The notes below the pieces were generated by a model that saw only the letters and a program-made list of their open reading frames with translations, had not been told where the DNA came from and made no database searches. A DNA stretch of 49,028 bases, from contig CASDUJ010000001.1 of assembly GCA_949283935.1 (NCBI GenBank), forward strand, positions 1-49,028. Direction: 5' to 3'. The stretch is from an uncultured bacterium. Lineage in GTDB: Bacteria; Cyanobacteriota; Vampirovibrionia; Gastranaerophilales; JAILCC01. Shown here piece after piece: positions 25,553-34,536 of this stretch. Position 1 is the stretch's first letter. Each line of letters starts with the position of its first letter. The position numbers and the translations under genes are program-made.

Positions 25553-25572
25553 TTATATTAAGTATAATATAA
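25553..25572 (-). promoter_or_regulatory. Candidate operator/promoter of the BlaI-type gene
   Basis: TTATATTA (25553-25560) and TAATATAA (25565-25572) are a perfect 8-base inverted repeat with a 4-base centre. On the minus strand it includes a -10-like TATACT. A position just upstream of the regulator gene fits autoregulation. Confidence 0.45.
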
Positions 25573-25591
25573 AATGAAAAATTGCAATCAC

Positions 25592-25831
25592 TTAATTGTT
25601 TATAATTTCATTGTTTATTCCATATAAATTATTGCTGTTTTCTGATTTTGGCATATCTGTGTATATATAAACTCCATTAGAAGCTCTTTTTATCGTGTAT
25701 CCATTATTATTTATATCTTTAGTTAGTATTGAATTTACCTTGCTTTCTCTTTTTACTAAATTGTCAGTATGACCGTTACAGCCGGCCGTAAAAATTATTA
25801 TAAGAAGTAATATTTTTATCAGCTTTTCCAT
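25592..25831 (-). CDS. Small lipoprotein, unknown
   Basis: The 79-residue product (ATG at 25831) starts MEKLIKILLLIIIFTAGCNG, a lipoprotein signal with lipobox FTAGC and the acylated cysteine at 18. The rest is short and polar (GYTIKRASNGVYIYTDMP). GGAAAAG lies upstream. A start at 25861 would hide the signal behind ten residues and has no better ribosome site. No family is recognised. Confidence 0.6.
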   Translation of the reverse strand: MEKLIKILLLIIIFTAGCNGHTDNLVKRESKVNSILTKDINNNGYTIKRASNGVYIYTDMPKSENSNNLYGINNEIINN

Positions 25832-25954
25832 GTCTTTTCCGGTTTTTGCTACAATTGTCATACTATATATGTAACAGTTTTTTTGAGTTTAAACCTTTTT
25901 TTTGTAACAAATTGTAAAGTCACCTCCTTGAGCTATTTTTAAGCTTTATATTTT

Positions 25955-25993
25955 TTAATAAAAAAAGAGGTGACCTCACAGCCGACCTCTTTT
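25955..25993 (-). terminator. Terminator of the HU gene
   Basis: AAAAGAGGT (25963-25971) pairs with ACCTCTTTT (25985-25993) over 9 bp around a 13-base loop; on the minus strand a T-run follows. The loop itself contains GAGGTC. Confidence 0.8.
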
Positions 25994-26013
25994 CCAAAAT
26001 TATTAATTAATAA

Positions 26014-26289
26014 TTATTTATTAACCAATTCTTTGAATTTTTTACCAGCAGAAAATGCAGGAACTGTTTTTGCAGCAATTTTAATTTCTTTACCTGTTTG
26101 AGGATTTCTGCCATTTCTTGCAGCTCTTTTACGTGCTTCAAAAGTTCCAAATCCTACCAATGTTACTTTTTTTCCTTTAGCTACAGTTTTTTGTACTGTA
26201 TCAACAAAAGCGCTTAATACTTCAGCAGCTTCTTTTTGTGTGCATTTTGCTTTTTTTGATACTTCTTGTACTAATTCTTCTTTGTTCAT
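26014..26289 (-). CDS. hup: HU-family DNA-binding protein
   Basis: The 91-residue histone-like protein begins MNKEELVQEVSKKAKCTQKE and has the beta-arm motif VGFGTFEARKRAARNGRNPQTG. I chose the ATG at 26289, which follows AAGGAG; a longer frame from 26388 covers the promoter. A consensus -10 box lies 34-39 bases upstream and its own terminator follows, so it is monocistronic and probably highly expressed. Confidence 0.96.
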   Translation of the reverse strand: MNKEELVQEVSKKAKCTQKEAAEVLSAFVDTVQKTVAKGKKVTLVGFGTFEARKRAARNGRNPQTGKEIKIAAKTVPAFSAGKKFKELVNK

Positions 26290-26322
26290 GGAAAACTCCT
26301 TCCTAGTAAATGTAACATGCCT

Positions 26323-26350
26323 ATTATACCTAAAAATCGCACTTTTGCAA
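26323..26350 (-). promoter_or_regulatory. Promoter of the HU gene
   Basis: On the minus strand TTGCAA (26350-26345) and a perfect TATAAT (26328-26323) are 16 bases apart. Confidence 0.7.
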
Positions 26351-26410
26351 GTTTTTTTTTTAAAAAACATTGTCTTTTCTGAATTCAAGACTAATATAAA
26401 TTGTAAAATG

Positions 26411-26428
26411 CAATAATTGCTATTATTG
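26411..26428. promoter_or_regulatory. 18-base palindrome upstream of HU
   Basis: CAATAAT and ATTATTG are perfect 7-base arms around TGCT. It lies 9 bases from the larger palindrome at 26438. Confidence 0.4.
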
Positions 26429-26437
26429 TAGCAGTTT

Positions 26438-26462
26438 TTATAATAGTTATTAACTATTATAA
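26438..26462. promoter_or_regulatory. 25-base perfect palindrome between transglycosylase and HU genes
   Basis: TTATAATAGTTA and its exact complement TAACTATTATAA meet at a single central T. Neither strand has a following T-run, and the hairpin loop would be too tight, so a protein-binding site is more likely than a terminator. The ends resemble the TTATAAT half of Fur/PerR boxes. Confidence 0.5.
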
Positions 26463-26498
26463 GTAAGATAACAAAGATTTTTTTTATAAAATTTTGAA

Positions 26499-28523
26499 CT
26501 ATTCTCCATAAATTCTAACGTAGTTCCAGTAGCTTCTGAAAACTTTTTTTACGTAATTTTTTGTTTCTGGGTATGGTATATTCTCTATAAATTCGTCTAA
26601 ATCAGAATGATTTGATTTCCTTAACCAACTGGAAACCGCTCCTGCTCCACCATTGTAAGAGGCTACGGCGTATACATTATTGTTTTCTAATTGTTTTTTT
26701 ATTTGAGCAAAATATGCCGTACCATATTTGATGTTTGTTTCAGGATTAAATAGCAAAAATTCATTAATTCTTCCGTAACCTCTTCTCTCAGAAACTTCTC
26801 TGGCTGTAGATGGTAGTATTTGAGTTAATCCTACTGCGTTAGAGGTACTTAAGGCAAGAGGATTAAAATAACTTTCTTCTCTTACAAGAGCTATAATTAA
26901 ATACGGGCTAATTTTGTTTCTTAAGCTGTATTTGTTAATACTAGACATAAAATAACATGGGTAAACAAAACGCCACTTTTTATCTGTTCTGTCAGGTTTT
27001 TCTGAATATTCTTCCATTGCATTTCTTGCTGTTGTTGTCGAAGTAGAGCGAAGTCCTTTTTTGTAAAATATCCAGCTTTCAATGAATGGTTCTTTAAAAC
27101 CTTCAAAATATTCTATTGTCGTGAAATCTTCTACTAATAAAAGTTCTGCTAAAGTAGATCCAAATTTAGTTTTTATTTCTGAATAACTGTATGGTAAGCT
27201 AAGTTCAAAATTTTCTTCATCTATGGCTCCTTTAGGATTGATATTCCAACCATAGTCTTTTCCTTTTGTTAAATACGCAATTCTTCCAAAAGCTCTTAGG
27301 GCGTAATAATCATCGGGGTATTTTGTCAAAATTTTGTTGTATATTTTTATTGCTAAGTCTTTATTCTGCTCAATTTCGTAAATTTTTCCAAGCCAGTAAT
27401 GCATTTCAGTTGCAGCTTTTGTGTCAGTAAAATTATTTATGTGTTTTAATGCTATATCTTTTGCATTTTTGTAATTTCCTGAATTGTATTCATACCAAAA
27501 AAGATTTTTTAATGCTTCAGATGCATAATATCCTTTTAAATGATTGTCTATTATTTTTTTGTACAAAATTATTGCTCTATCTTTTGGAAGATATTTGGCT
27601 TTATTAAACAAAGCTATGTCTTCTATCTTTTCTTTTGCAAGAGATATGTCACTTAGCTCATCCCAAGATTGTATTTTGTTTGTGCTTATGTCTGCGTATG
27701 CGTACATAATGTCAGCTAATTCTTCTTGGGAAAAATTAGCTGTGTATTGCTCTAGTCCTTGTTTTATGTATTCTTTCGCTTGAGGGTACTTCTTTTGTGC
27801 AATGTATGCTTTGGACAAATTATACCAGCTTTTTTCTATAGGGGCTTCTTGTAAGAATTTAATAGCTTCTTCGTATTTTTTTGCGTTGTAATATACAAGT
27901 CCAATGTAATATTTATCAATATTTGATAACGTTGCTTGAGATTTAACAATATTGTTGACACATTCTAATGAAAATCTACCGTCTTGACTTCGTGAAATGT
28001 ATTCTTTCCAATATTTTATTGCAATAGGCTGGGATTTTTTTGAATGTATTTCTCCTAAATAATAATAACTGCCTGTTTCGTAGTCGGTGTTAGAATGGTT
28101 GTTTATTATATTTTGAAATGTATCTGCAGCTAAGTCGTTATTGTTAGATCTTAGGTATGATTTGGCTAAATCGTATTTGGACGGAATGTATAAATAACTT
28201 TGTGGGTATTTACTTATTAATGATTTTAGACTTTTCTGTACGGAGAGTTCATCACCTATTTTGGCTGCACATTGAGCTTGTTGAAATAAGACTGCATCGT
28301 AGGCCTCGTACCTTGGAGATATTCCTTCAAGTGTAGAATAAGCTTGAGTATAATCTTCATCGTTTTTTAGCTCTAAAGCATCTTTGTATATCTTTCTGTA
28401 GTGTTCAGAATTGTTAAAAATACTTCCGTACTGAATATATTCGTATCCTGCTATGCCTGCAAAAAACAAAACGAAAAAAATTATTAAAACCTTTATAATA
28501 CCGTTGTTTGATTGCTTCGCCAA
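26499..28523 (-). CDS. Soluble-type lytic transglycosylase with TPR-like repeats
   Basis: The 674-residue protein has one N-terminal membrane helix (about 9-26), then about 450 residues of TPR-like helical repeats (for example AIKFLQEAPIEKSWYNLSKAYIA), and a C-terminal SLT domain with the catalytic glutamate in LIIALVREESYFNPLA, SNAVGLTQILPSTA and VASYNGGAGAVSSW. It cleaves peptidoglycan in the periplasm as in Slt70. The start is TTG with GAGG at good spacing. It is the last of four genes closely spaced on the minus strand. Confidence 0.92.
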   Translation of the reverse strand: MAKQSNNGIIKVLIIFFVLFFAGIAGYEYIQYGSIFNNSEHYRKIYKDALELKNDEDYTQAYSTLEGISPRYEAYDAVLFQQAQCAAKIGDELSVQKSLKSLISKYPQSYLYIPSKYDLAKSYLRSNNNDLAADTFQNIINNHSNTDYETGSYYYLGEIHSKKSQPIAIKYWKEYISRSQDGRFSLECVNNIVKSQATLSNIDKYYIGLVYYNAKKYEEAIKFLQEAPIEKSWYNLSKAYIAQKKYPQAKEYIKQGLEQYTANFSQEELADIMYAYADISTNKIQSWDELSDISLAKEKIEDIALFNKAKYLPKDRAIILYKKIIDNHLKGYYASEALKNLFWYEYNSGNYKNAKDIALKHINNFTDTKAATEMHYWLGKIYEIEQNKDLAIKIYNKILTKYPDDYYALRAFGRIAYLTKGKDYGWNINPKGAIDEENFELSLPYSYSEIKTKFGSTLAELLLVEDFTTIEYFEGFKEPFIESWIFYKKGLRSTSTTTARNAMEEYSEKPDRTDKKWRFVYPCYFMSSINKYSLRNKISPYLIIALVREESYFNPLALSTSNAVGLTQILPSTAREVSERRGYGRINEFLLFNPETNIKYGTAYFAQIKKQLENNNVYAVASYNGGAGAVSSWLRKSNHSDLDEFIENIPYPETKNYVKKVFRSYWNYVRIYGE

Positions 28524-28538
28524 AATTACCTCTTTAGT

Positions 28539-30083
28539 TTATTTATAATATATTTTATCTTTTATCTTTACTTCTACAGGAGAATTATTTTTTAAATATT
28601 CTATTAACATTTTATCAAGAAAAAAATATGTATGTTTAGCATTCTTGTATTTTTTTAGTTCTATGTATCCATCTCCTCCAAAATATAAAAAATTGTCAGT
28701 AGCTACTTTGTAGTATTTATTAGAATCTAGTGGTAACTCATTTATTTTTACTTCTGTTATTCTTGAGCCACTTTTTATAATTTTATCCAATTTTTTATTT
28801 AGTATTTTGCCAGGTGCGTTTAAATTTATTGTATAAGAAATACCTGAGGTTTGTAAAAAAGAACTCGACGGGCTTGGGAGAAAACGTGCACTCGTTTCTA
28901 ATATTTCTTTTATATCAGAGCCTTTTACTTCAACTAATACAATGTATGAATCAAATGGAAATAATTCTGATATGTCCTTGTTTGTTATTGTTTTTGGAAG
29001 AATGCCTCCATATCTGTAACCACCGCTTGTGTTCATTGAAATGTCTATTTCAGGATAGTAAAATTTTATTGCTTGGTGTAAGAGGGCGCCTGCTGTAGTT
29101 AAATTTGTCTGAATTTCTTCTCTTGTTGCATTAATTGAGGTAGTCGTACACCCTGCTTTGCTTTTGGCATATGTATTTATTTGAGTATCATATTTTTCTA
29201 TTATATTTTGAGTTTCTTGATCCGGTAAAATATTCGGATCTACAGCTATCTGCTTAAATTGATATTCTTGAATTTTTCCATTTTCGACTTTTAAATCCCA
29301 TTTTCCAACTGTTGCTCCAAATTCTCCGTTTTGAGATATCAAAACTTTTTTGCCTGATTTTTGTTCTATTTCAATAGGACTTTCTAGCATCGTATGTGAA
29401 TGTCCACCTATTATTAAATCAATTCCTTCTAATTGTTTTGCCATAATTTTATCTTTTTCTAATCCACTATGAGATAAAATTATTATTAAATCTGTTTTGG
29501 AAGCTATTTTTTTTATTTGCTTTCTTATTGATTTAATTTCATCATAAACAAAATATTCGTTTGGATTGGCTGAGCTTGTTGCTTTTACTGATGAGTCAAG
29601 AACACCTATTATTCCAATTTTAATTCCATTTATTTCTTTTATTATGTAATTTTTGATTAATTCATTCAGTTCTTTGTCTTTAAATTTTATATTGCAATTT
29701 AAAAATGGAATTTTGCTAAATTTTGCTGATTTTTTTATATAATCTGTTCCTTTGTCAAACTCGTGATTTCCTAATGTTATTGCATCATATGATTGCTGCT
29801 CTAGTATTTCTAGGTTAACATTTTGCGGAATAACTTTAAAATACAATGTGCCTTGAGCATAATCTCCTGCATCTAATATCAATGCATTGGGCTCTGTTTT
29901 ATATATTGTTGTTCTTCTTGCGGCTCCACCTACTTCTGTTTGGTTTTGATAGCTAAATGGTTTTATTCTTCCGTGTAAATCATTTGTAGTAAATATTATC
30001 AAATTTTGTGCTAATACAGATTCAATGCATAGCAACATAAAAACAAATAAAAATATTATCTTTTTTAATATATTCTTCAACAA
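28539..30083 (-). CDS. Secreted 5'-nucleotidase / cyclic phosphodiesterase family protein
   Basis: The 514-residue product has a signal peptide (IIFLFVFMLLCIESVLA, cut near 25), then a metallophosphatase domain with NDLHGR (34-39), LDAGDYAQG, LGNHEFDKG, ILSHSG and GGHSHTM supplying the two-metal site. The C-terminal 5'-nucleotidase domain carries MNTSGGYR and the FPFDSYIVLVEVKGSDI and NFLYFGGDGY stretches that bind the nucleobase. It is likely periplasmic, for nucleotide scavenging. It starts at TTG inside the end of the FkbM gene (7-base overlap). Confidence 0.93.
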   Translation of the reverse strand: MLKNILKKIIFLFVFMLLCIESVLAQNLIIFTTNDLHGRIKPFSYQNQTEVGGAARRTTIYKTEPNALILDAGDYAQGTLYFKVIPQNVNLEILEQQSYDAITLGNHEFDKGTDYIKKSAKFSKIPFLNCNIKFKDKELNELIKNYIIKEINGIKIGIIGVLDSSVKATSSANPNEYFVYDEIKSIRKQIKKIASKTDLIIILSHSGLEKDKIMAKQLEGIDLIIGGHSHTMLESPIEIEQKSGKKVLISQNGEFGATVGKWDLKVENGKIQEYQFKQIAVDPNILPDQETQNIIEKYDTQINTYAKSKAGCTTTSINATREEIQTNLTTAGALLHQAIKFYYPEIDISMNTSGGYRYGGILPKTITNKDISELFPFDSYIVLVEVKGSDIKEILETSARFLPSPSSSFLQTSGISYTINLNAPGKILNKKLDKIIKSGSRITEVKINELPLDSNKYYKVATDNFLYFGGDGYIELKKYKNAKHTYFFLDKMLIEYLKNNSPVEVKIKDKIYYK

Positions 30084-31210
30084 TTTTTATTTTGTTCCAA
30101 TTCTTTTGGTATTGCGTACAAAACTGTCTCTAAATGTAATGGACTGTAATGTCCTATGTGAAAATTATAGTCCTTATCTTTTAGTATTTCATAAAGATAT
30201 AAAGGAATTTCAAAATAATCAGTTGGATTGTGGTACAAGGAAACTGCTAGTTGAGGTCTGTCAGAAAGTATAGTTTCTTTCGCTCCTTTTAGTGCAGAAA
30301 GCTCAGCTCCTTCTATGTCCATTTTTATAAAGTCTACTTTTTCCACATTTTTTTCTTTTTTGAATTTGTCTATAGTTGTTGTCTTTATTGTTGTAATTTT
30401 ATCGTTTTCAGTAAGTTTTTTATTCATTTTTGCATTTTGTACGTGTGAGCCAGCTTGTACTTGCGTTTCTACAAAACTCAGTTCTGTTGCTTCATTCCAC
30501 AAGCCAAATTCAATAATTTCAATTTCTGGTATGTTTTTTAAAAAAGTATCGTAAATATCATTTTTGAATTTATCGTACATTGGTTCAAAACCATATATTT
30601 TTTGTAAATTTTTGAAATTTTTCTTATATACAAAAAACTGTATTCCATTGCAAACTCCGGCGTCTAAAACTGTTTTTATTTCATTTTTATTAATAAATTC
30701 TTGGTATTGTGCCTGGTAGTTTCTTGTTGGACCAGTTAATTTTATTCCATGTTTTTCTTTTACATAATTCTGGATTTCGTATGGTTCATTTCCTGTTACT
30801 AAATCCCAAATCATTTTGAATAAATCTTTATCTTCTTGAGTAGATAAAATATTTGAAACTTTTTGAATGTTTTCTTCGTATTGGTTTAATCTAAAAAATT
30901 TTTCTAATTTATTGGGAACTATTAAATAATTAAGTCCCAAATAATCAAATATAATTGTTTGTTCAAACAATCTGTTTCTTGTGGCCACAATAAGTAAATC
31001 AATTTCTTGAGTGTGTTTAGGTAAATCAATAAGTTTTACAATTTCTAATCCATCTTGGTTTCCTTCTTTAAAAGAATCAACATAATACAAAACTTTTATG
31101 TCTCTTCGGTTTACTTCTATATATTCTTTTAAATTGGTTCCACTTAATCCAGCTCCAAAAATTGCAATTTTGGAATTTTGTGGGATTTTTTCAACAAATT
31201 CTTTAATCAT
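30077..31210 (-). CDS. FkbM-family methyltransferase with N-terminal Rossmann domain
   Basis: The 377-residue product joins a nucleotide-binding-like N-terminus (KIAIFGAGLSGTNLKEY near 14-30, LLIVATRN near 73) to a C-terminal FkbM SAM-dependent methyltransferase (VLDAGVCNGIQ, IYGFEPM, KVDFIKMDIEGAELSALKGA). FkbM proteins O-methylate sugars or polyketides, and this two-domain form often belongs to surface polysaccharide pathways. AAAGGAG precedes the ATG. It is followed by overlap with the nucleotidase gene. Confidence 0.88.
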   Translation of the reverse strand: MIKEFVEKIPQNSKIAIFGAGLSGTNLKEYIEVNRRDIKVLYYVDSFKEGNQDGLEIVKLIDLPKHTQEIDLLIVATRNRLFEQTIIFDYLGLNYLIVPNKLEKFFRLNQYEENIQKVSNILSTQEDKDLFKMIWDLVTGNEPYEIQNYVKEKHGIKLTGPTRNYQAQYQEFINKNEIKTVLDAGVCNGIQFFVYKKNFKNLQKIYGFEPMYDKFKNDIYDTFLKNIPEIEIIEFGLWNEATELSFVETQVQAGSHVQNAKMNKKLTENDKITTIKTTTIDKFKKEKNVEKVDFIKMDIEGAELSALKGAKETILSDRPQLAVSLYHNPTDYFEIPLYLYEILKDKDYNFHIGHYSPLHLETVLYAIPKELEQNKNC

Positions 31211-31277
31211 ATGGAGCTCTCCTTTTTTGTTAGCTTAGCACAAATTTATTACTTATCAAATTTATTAAAAAATTTTT

Positions 31278-32513
31278 TTATGAGTCAGGAAGTTGCTTTA
31301 TCTTTTTGGCAAAAACAAAAATAGCTGTTGCCATTAATAAACCAAATACTAAAAATGTATTTAACACTCCTATTTTTTCTGCTACTATTCCTGCAAAAAG
31401 GTTACTTACAGGGACTGTTCCTATAAAAGCAATTGTGTATAAACTCATAATTCTGCCCCTTTTATCATTATCCACGTAATGTTGAAGCAGTGTATTTGAA
31501 GTTATCATTATTGATACCATTCCATAACCAATTACAAATAATAACATAGAAGACATATAAATATTGTGTAAAAATTTTAAGCCCAATAAACCTGATGCTA
31601 GTAACACCGATCCTGTTAATAAATTTTGGGGAAGTCCTAATACGGATTTTTTTGAAGCAAGATATAAAGAAGCTCCAAGCGCTCCTATACCTGCAGCACT
31701 CATTAAAAAACCCAACATTTTTGCATCTCCATTTAATACTTCCTTTGCAAAAATAGGCATTAGTAAAGGATATGACATTCCTAAAAAACTTGCTATAGAA
31801 AGGTAAATTAGAATGCATCTTATGGGAAAATATTCTGCAGCATATTTAAGCCCTTCTTTCATTTCGTACAAAAAATTATTAATTTGTTCTTTTCTTTTGT
31901 TAATACTAGGAAGTTTTATTAATAAGAGGGCATATATAACTGCAATATAGCTTATTGCATTAATTAAAAAGCATATTCCTTCGTTAAAACTTGCTATTAA
32001 AACTCCGGCAAAAGCAGGGCCAATAAGTCTTGCAAGATTAAAACTTGAAGAATTTAATGAAATTGCATTACTTAGATCTTTTTTGTTTTCTACAAGTTGA
32101 ATTACTAAAGATTGGCGCATAGGCATATCAAAAGCTGCAACTATGCCTATAAAAAATCCCATTATTACTATATGCCAAATTTGTATTAATTCTGATAAAG
32201 TTAAAATTGCAATTAATAAAGCTTGTATGCCAAATAATGCCTGTATTATAATTAATGCTTTGTATTTATTTACTCTATCAACTATTACACCTGCGAATGG
32301 GGAAATTATTAAAGAGGGAATAGCATTTACAAATGTTATTAAGCCCATTAAAAATGCTGATTTTGTTAAAGTGTAAACTAGCCAGCTCATTGCAATATTT
32401 TGAACCCAAGTTCCAATTAAAGATATACATTGTCCTGCAAAAAAAAGCCTGTAATTTCTGCTTTTTAAGGCTCGGAATGTATTATATATTTTTTCTTGTA
32501 AATTTTCTTTCAT
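31278..32513 (-). CDS. MFS transporter (EntS/MFS_3-like exporter)
   Basis: The 411-residue inner-membrane protein has the pattern FRALKSRNYRLFFAGQCISLIGTWVQNIAMSWLVY, then PFAGVIVDRVNKYKAL and DMPMRQSLVIQLVE, typical of the EntS-like MFS branch with about 12 helices. Members export siderophores, drugs or other small molecules. The ATG at 32513 is more likely than an in-frame TTG at 32531. It heads the chain MFS-FkbM-nucleotidase-transglycosylase. Confidence 0.88.
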   Translation of the reverse strand: MKENLQEKIYNTFRALKSRNYRLFFAGQCISLIGTWVQNIAMSWLVYTLTKSAFLMGLITFVNAIPSLIISPFAGVIVDRVNKYKALIIIQALFGIQALLIAILTLSELIQIWHIVIMGFFIGIVAAFDMPMRQSLVIQLVENKKDLSNAISLNSSSFNLARLIGPAFAGVLIASFNEGICFLINAISYIAVIYALLLIKLPSINKRKEQINNFLYEMKEGLKYAAEYFPIRCILIYLSIASFLGMSYPLLMPIFAKEVLNGDAKMLGFLMSAAGIGALGASLYLASKKSVLGLPQNLLTGSVLLASGLLGLKFLHNIYMSSMLLFVIGYGMVSIMITSNTLLQHYVDNDKRGRIMSLYTIAFIGTVPVSNLFAGIVAEKIGVLNTFLVFGLLMATAIFVFAKKIKQLPDS

Positions 32514-32713
32514 ATTCTTATATTTACTCAAAAAAAAGTCACAAACAAGTACGAAAAACGTAGCTTCCTAATTGTTCTGTGGAGATACGTATTGTTATTT
32601 ATATGAATCGAATAAAAAATTGCAAAAATATTTTTTTAGTTCAATGGGGAATGTATTCTAAAAAAAATTTATTTAAATTTATCTTTATGTTTTCTAATAC
32701 AAAAAAACATAAT

Positions 32714-33946
32714 ATGCTAAATTTTTTACAAATTCCTTTTGAAGAAGAAGTTAATGTTAATAAAAGCAGAATTTTTTTTCAAAACGGGCAAAAATTTTTT
32801 AACAAAAAAATTGCTTACTTGGTAACTAGAGAATTTAGATTGCACGATAATTTTGCTTATAATTTTGCTCGTGAAAATTCTACTCATTTAACAATGTTAA
32901 TATTAGTCCCCTTTTATATGAATAAAACTAAAAATGAATTTTTTCAAAAACAATTCTATTTTTATGAACAAGAACTTAAAAGGCATAAAATTAGTTACAT
33001 AATTTTTGATAACATTAAAAAATTAAAATTTTTTTTGAGAAAGCAGAACATAGAACTTCTAGTAGTAGATTTTAACCCTATTTTAAATGAAAAATTTGTT
33101 AATTTTAACTTTTCAATTGTAGAAATAGATGGCCATAACATTTGTCCAGCAAGAGTAATATCTGAAAAACAAGAATACAATGCGGCTACATTTCGGCCCA
33201 AAGTATACAAAATGATTTCAGAATTTTTAACGGAATATCCTTTTGTTGAACATAAACTTACTCCAGCTGAACAAAAGCTCCAATTTTTTGTGAAAAATAT
33301 TCTAAAAGATTATGCAGACAAAAAAAATAATCCTTTGTTTAATGCAACATCTAATTTGTCACCATATTTAAATTTAGGATTTATTTCTGCTCAAAGAGTA
33401 GCATTGGAAATAATAAAATCTGAGGTGTCTGATTATAACAAAGAAAACTTTTTAGAAGAACTTATTGTCAGAAAAGAACTTAGCGACAATTTTTGTTTTT
33501 ACAATAAAAAATACAAGACCCTTGAAGGAATACCTCAATGGGCAAAAACTACGCTAAATTCTCACATTTTTGATCCCAGACCTATTATTTATTCAATAGA
33601 ACAACTTGAACAAGGTAATACACAAGATGGATTATGGAATGCTGCACAAAAACAACTTTTAAGAGAAGGAACAATACATGGATACATGAGAATGTATTGG
33701 GCAAAAAAATTTCTGGAATGGACAAAAACCCCAAAAGATGCATTAAATTATGCAATATACTTAAATGACAAATACGCATATGATGCTCCGTCAACTAATG
33801 GATATGTAGGAATTTTATGGACCATAGGAGGACTTCACGACAGAGCTTTTCAAGAACGTCCTATAATAGGTAAAATTCGCCCAATGACTTATAATGGTAC
33901 AAAATCTAAATTCAACATAACAGAATACATAAAAAAATATAACTGA
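32714..33946 (+). CDS. phr: Class II CPD photolyase
   Basis: The enzyme of about 410 residues uses FAD and light to split cyclobutane pyrimidine dimers. Class II signatures are VTREFRLHDNFAYNFA, EYNAATFRPKVY, LVVRKEL-like LIVRKELSDNFCFYN, GTIHGYMRMYWAKKFLEW, and the end TNGYVGILWTIGGLHDRAFQERPIIGKIR. The start is unclear: the ATG at 32714 gives a normal N-terminus but no Shine-Dalgarno is seen, and the open frame continues upstream to a GTG at 32579. A bidirectional terminator follows. Confidence 0.92.
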   Translation: MLNFLQIPFEEEVNVNKSRIFFQNGQKFFNKKIAYLVTREFRLHDNFAYNFARENSTHLTMLILVPFYMNKTKNEFFQKQFYFYEQELKRHKISYIIFDNIKKLKFFLRKQNIELLVVDFNPILNEKFVNFNFSIVEIDGHNICPARVISEKQEYNAATFRPKVYKMISEFLTEYPFVEHKLTPAEQKLQFFVKNILKDYADKKNNPLFNATSNLSPYLNLGFISAQRVALEIIKSEVSDYNKENFLEELIVRKELSDNFCFYNKKYKTLEGIPQWAKTTLNSHIFDPRPIIYSIEQLEQGNTQDGLWNAAQKQLLREGTIHGYMRMYWAKKFLEWTKTPKDALNYAIYLNDKYAYDAPSTNGYVGILWTIGGLHDRAFQERPIIGKIRPMTYNGTKSKFNITEYIKKYN

Positions 33947-33952
33947 ATGAAC

Positions 33953-33981
33953 AAAAAAAGAAGTCTTAATGACTTCTTTTT
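33953..33981. terminator. Bidirectional terminator between photolyase and tRNA-Ala genes
   Basis: AAGAAGTC and GACTTCTT form an 8-bp stem, extended by A/T pairs, around TTAAT, with a T-run on each strand. It serves the photolyase on the plus strand and tRNA-Ala on the minus strand. Confidence 0.85.
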
Positions 33982-33984
33982 AAA

Positions 33985-34060
33985 TGGTGGAGCGTACGAG
34001 ACTCGAACTCGTGACCCCAACACTGCCAGTGTTGTGCGCTACCAACTGCGCTAACGCCCC
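33985..34060 (-). tRNA. tRNA-Ala (GGC)
   Basis: The 76-base minus-strand sequence folds with acceptor GGGGCGT/ACGCTCC, anticodon stem CAACA/TGTTG with loop CTGGCAG (anticodon GGC), and T-arm ACGAG/CTCGT. CCA is encoded. Confidence 0.96.
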
Positions 34061-34222
34061 ATTAAAATTGAGAAGAATTTTAATTAATACGCTACAAATT
34101 ACTGGTTTTAGTCTAACAAAAATTCTTTTTTTTTACAAATATTTTTATTTGCAAAATTTTTTATTTCTTTTTTTTTGTTTGTGTTATTATTATTCACACA
34201 TGGCAAGTAAAGGAGCAGAAAA

Positions 34223-34525
34223 TTGAAAAAATACGAATTATTATCGATAATTAAACCAAATTTTGACGCAGAAGAAGTAGATAAAATTATTGCGCAGTTA
34301 GAAGAATATGTTAAAACTTTGGGTGGTAACATTTTAGACAATGATAAAATTGGTCGCAAGAAATTAGCATATGATATAGACAATTACCGTGATGGTTTTT
34401 ATGTAGTTACAAAACTTGAACTTGCACCTGAAAATGTAAAGGCTCTTAAAAGAAATTTGAAATTAAACGATAATTTTTTAAGAGATATGATAATAGAAGA
34501 TCAGCAAGTTAAAACAGAAGTTTAA
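34223..34525 (+). CDS. rpsF: 30S ribosomal protein S6
   Basis: The 100-residue protein starts at TTG with AAAGGAG 7 bases upstream. MKKYELLSIIKPNFDAEEVDKI and GRKKLAYDIDNYRDGFYVV are S6 signatures. It leads the standard rpsF-ssb-rpsR operon and binds 16S rRNA with S18. Confidence 0.97.
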   Translation: MKKYELLSIIKPNFDAEEVDKIIAQLEEYVKTLGGNILDNDKIGRKKLAYDIDNYRDGFYVVTKLELAPENVKALKRNLKLNDNFLRDMIIEDQQVKTEV

Positions 34526-34536
34526 AGGAATATTGT

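Noticed and set aside
25862-25927. Leader peptide started at TTG after AAGGAGGTGAC
   Set aside because: It would have only about 15 codons of low complexity; kept as an RNA-structure finding rather than a gene.
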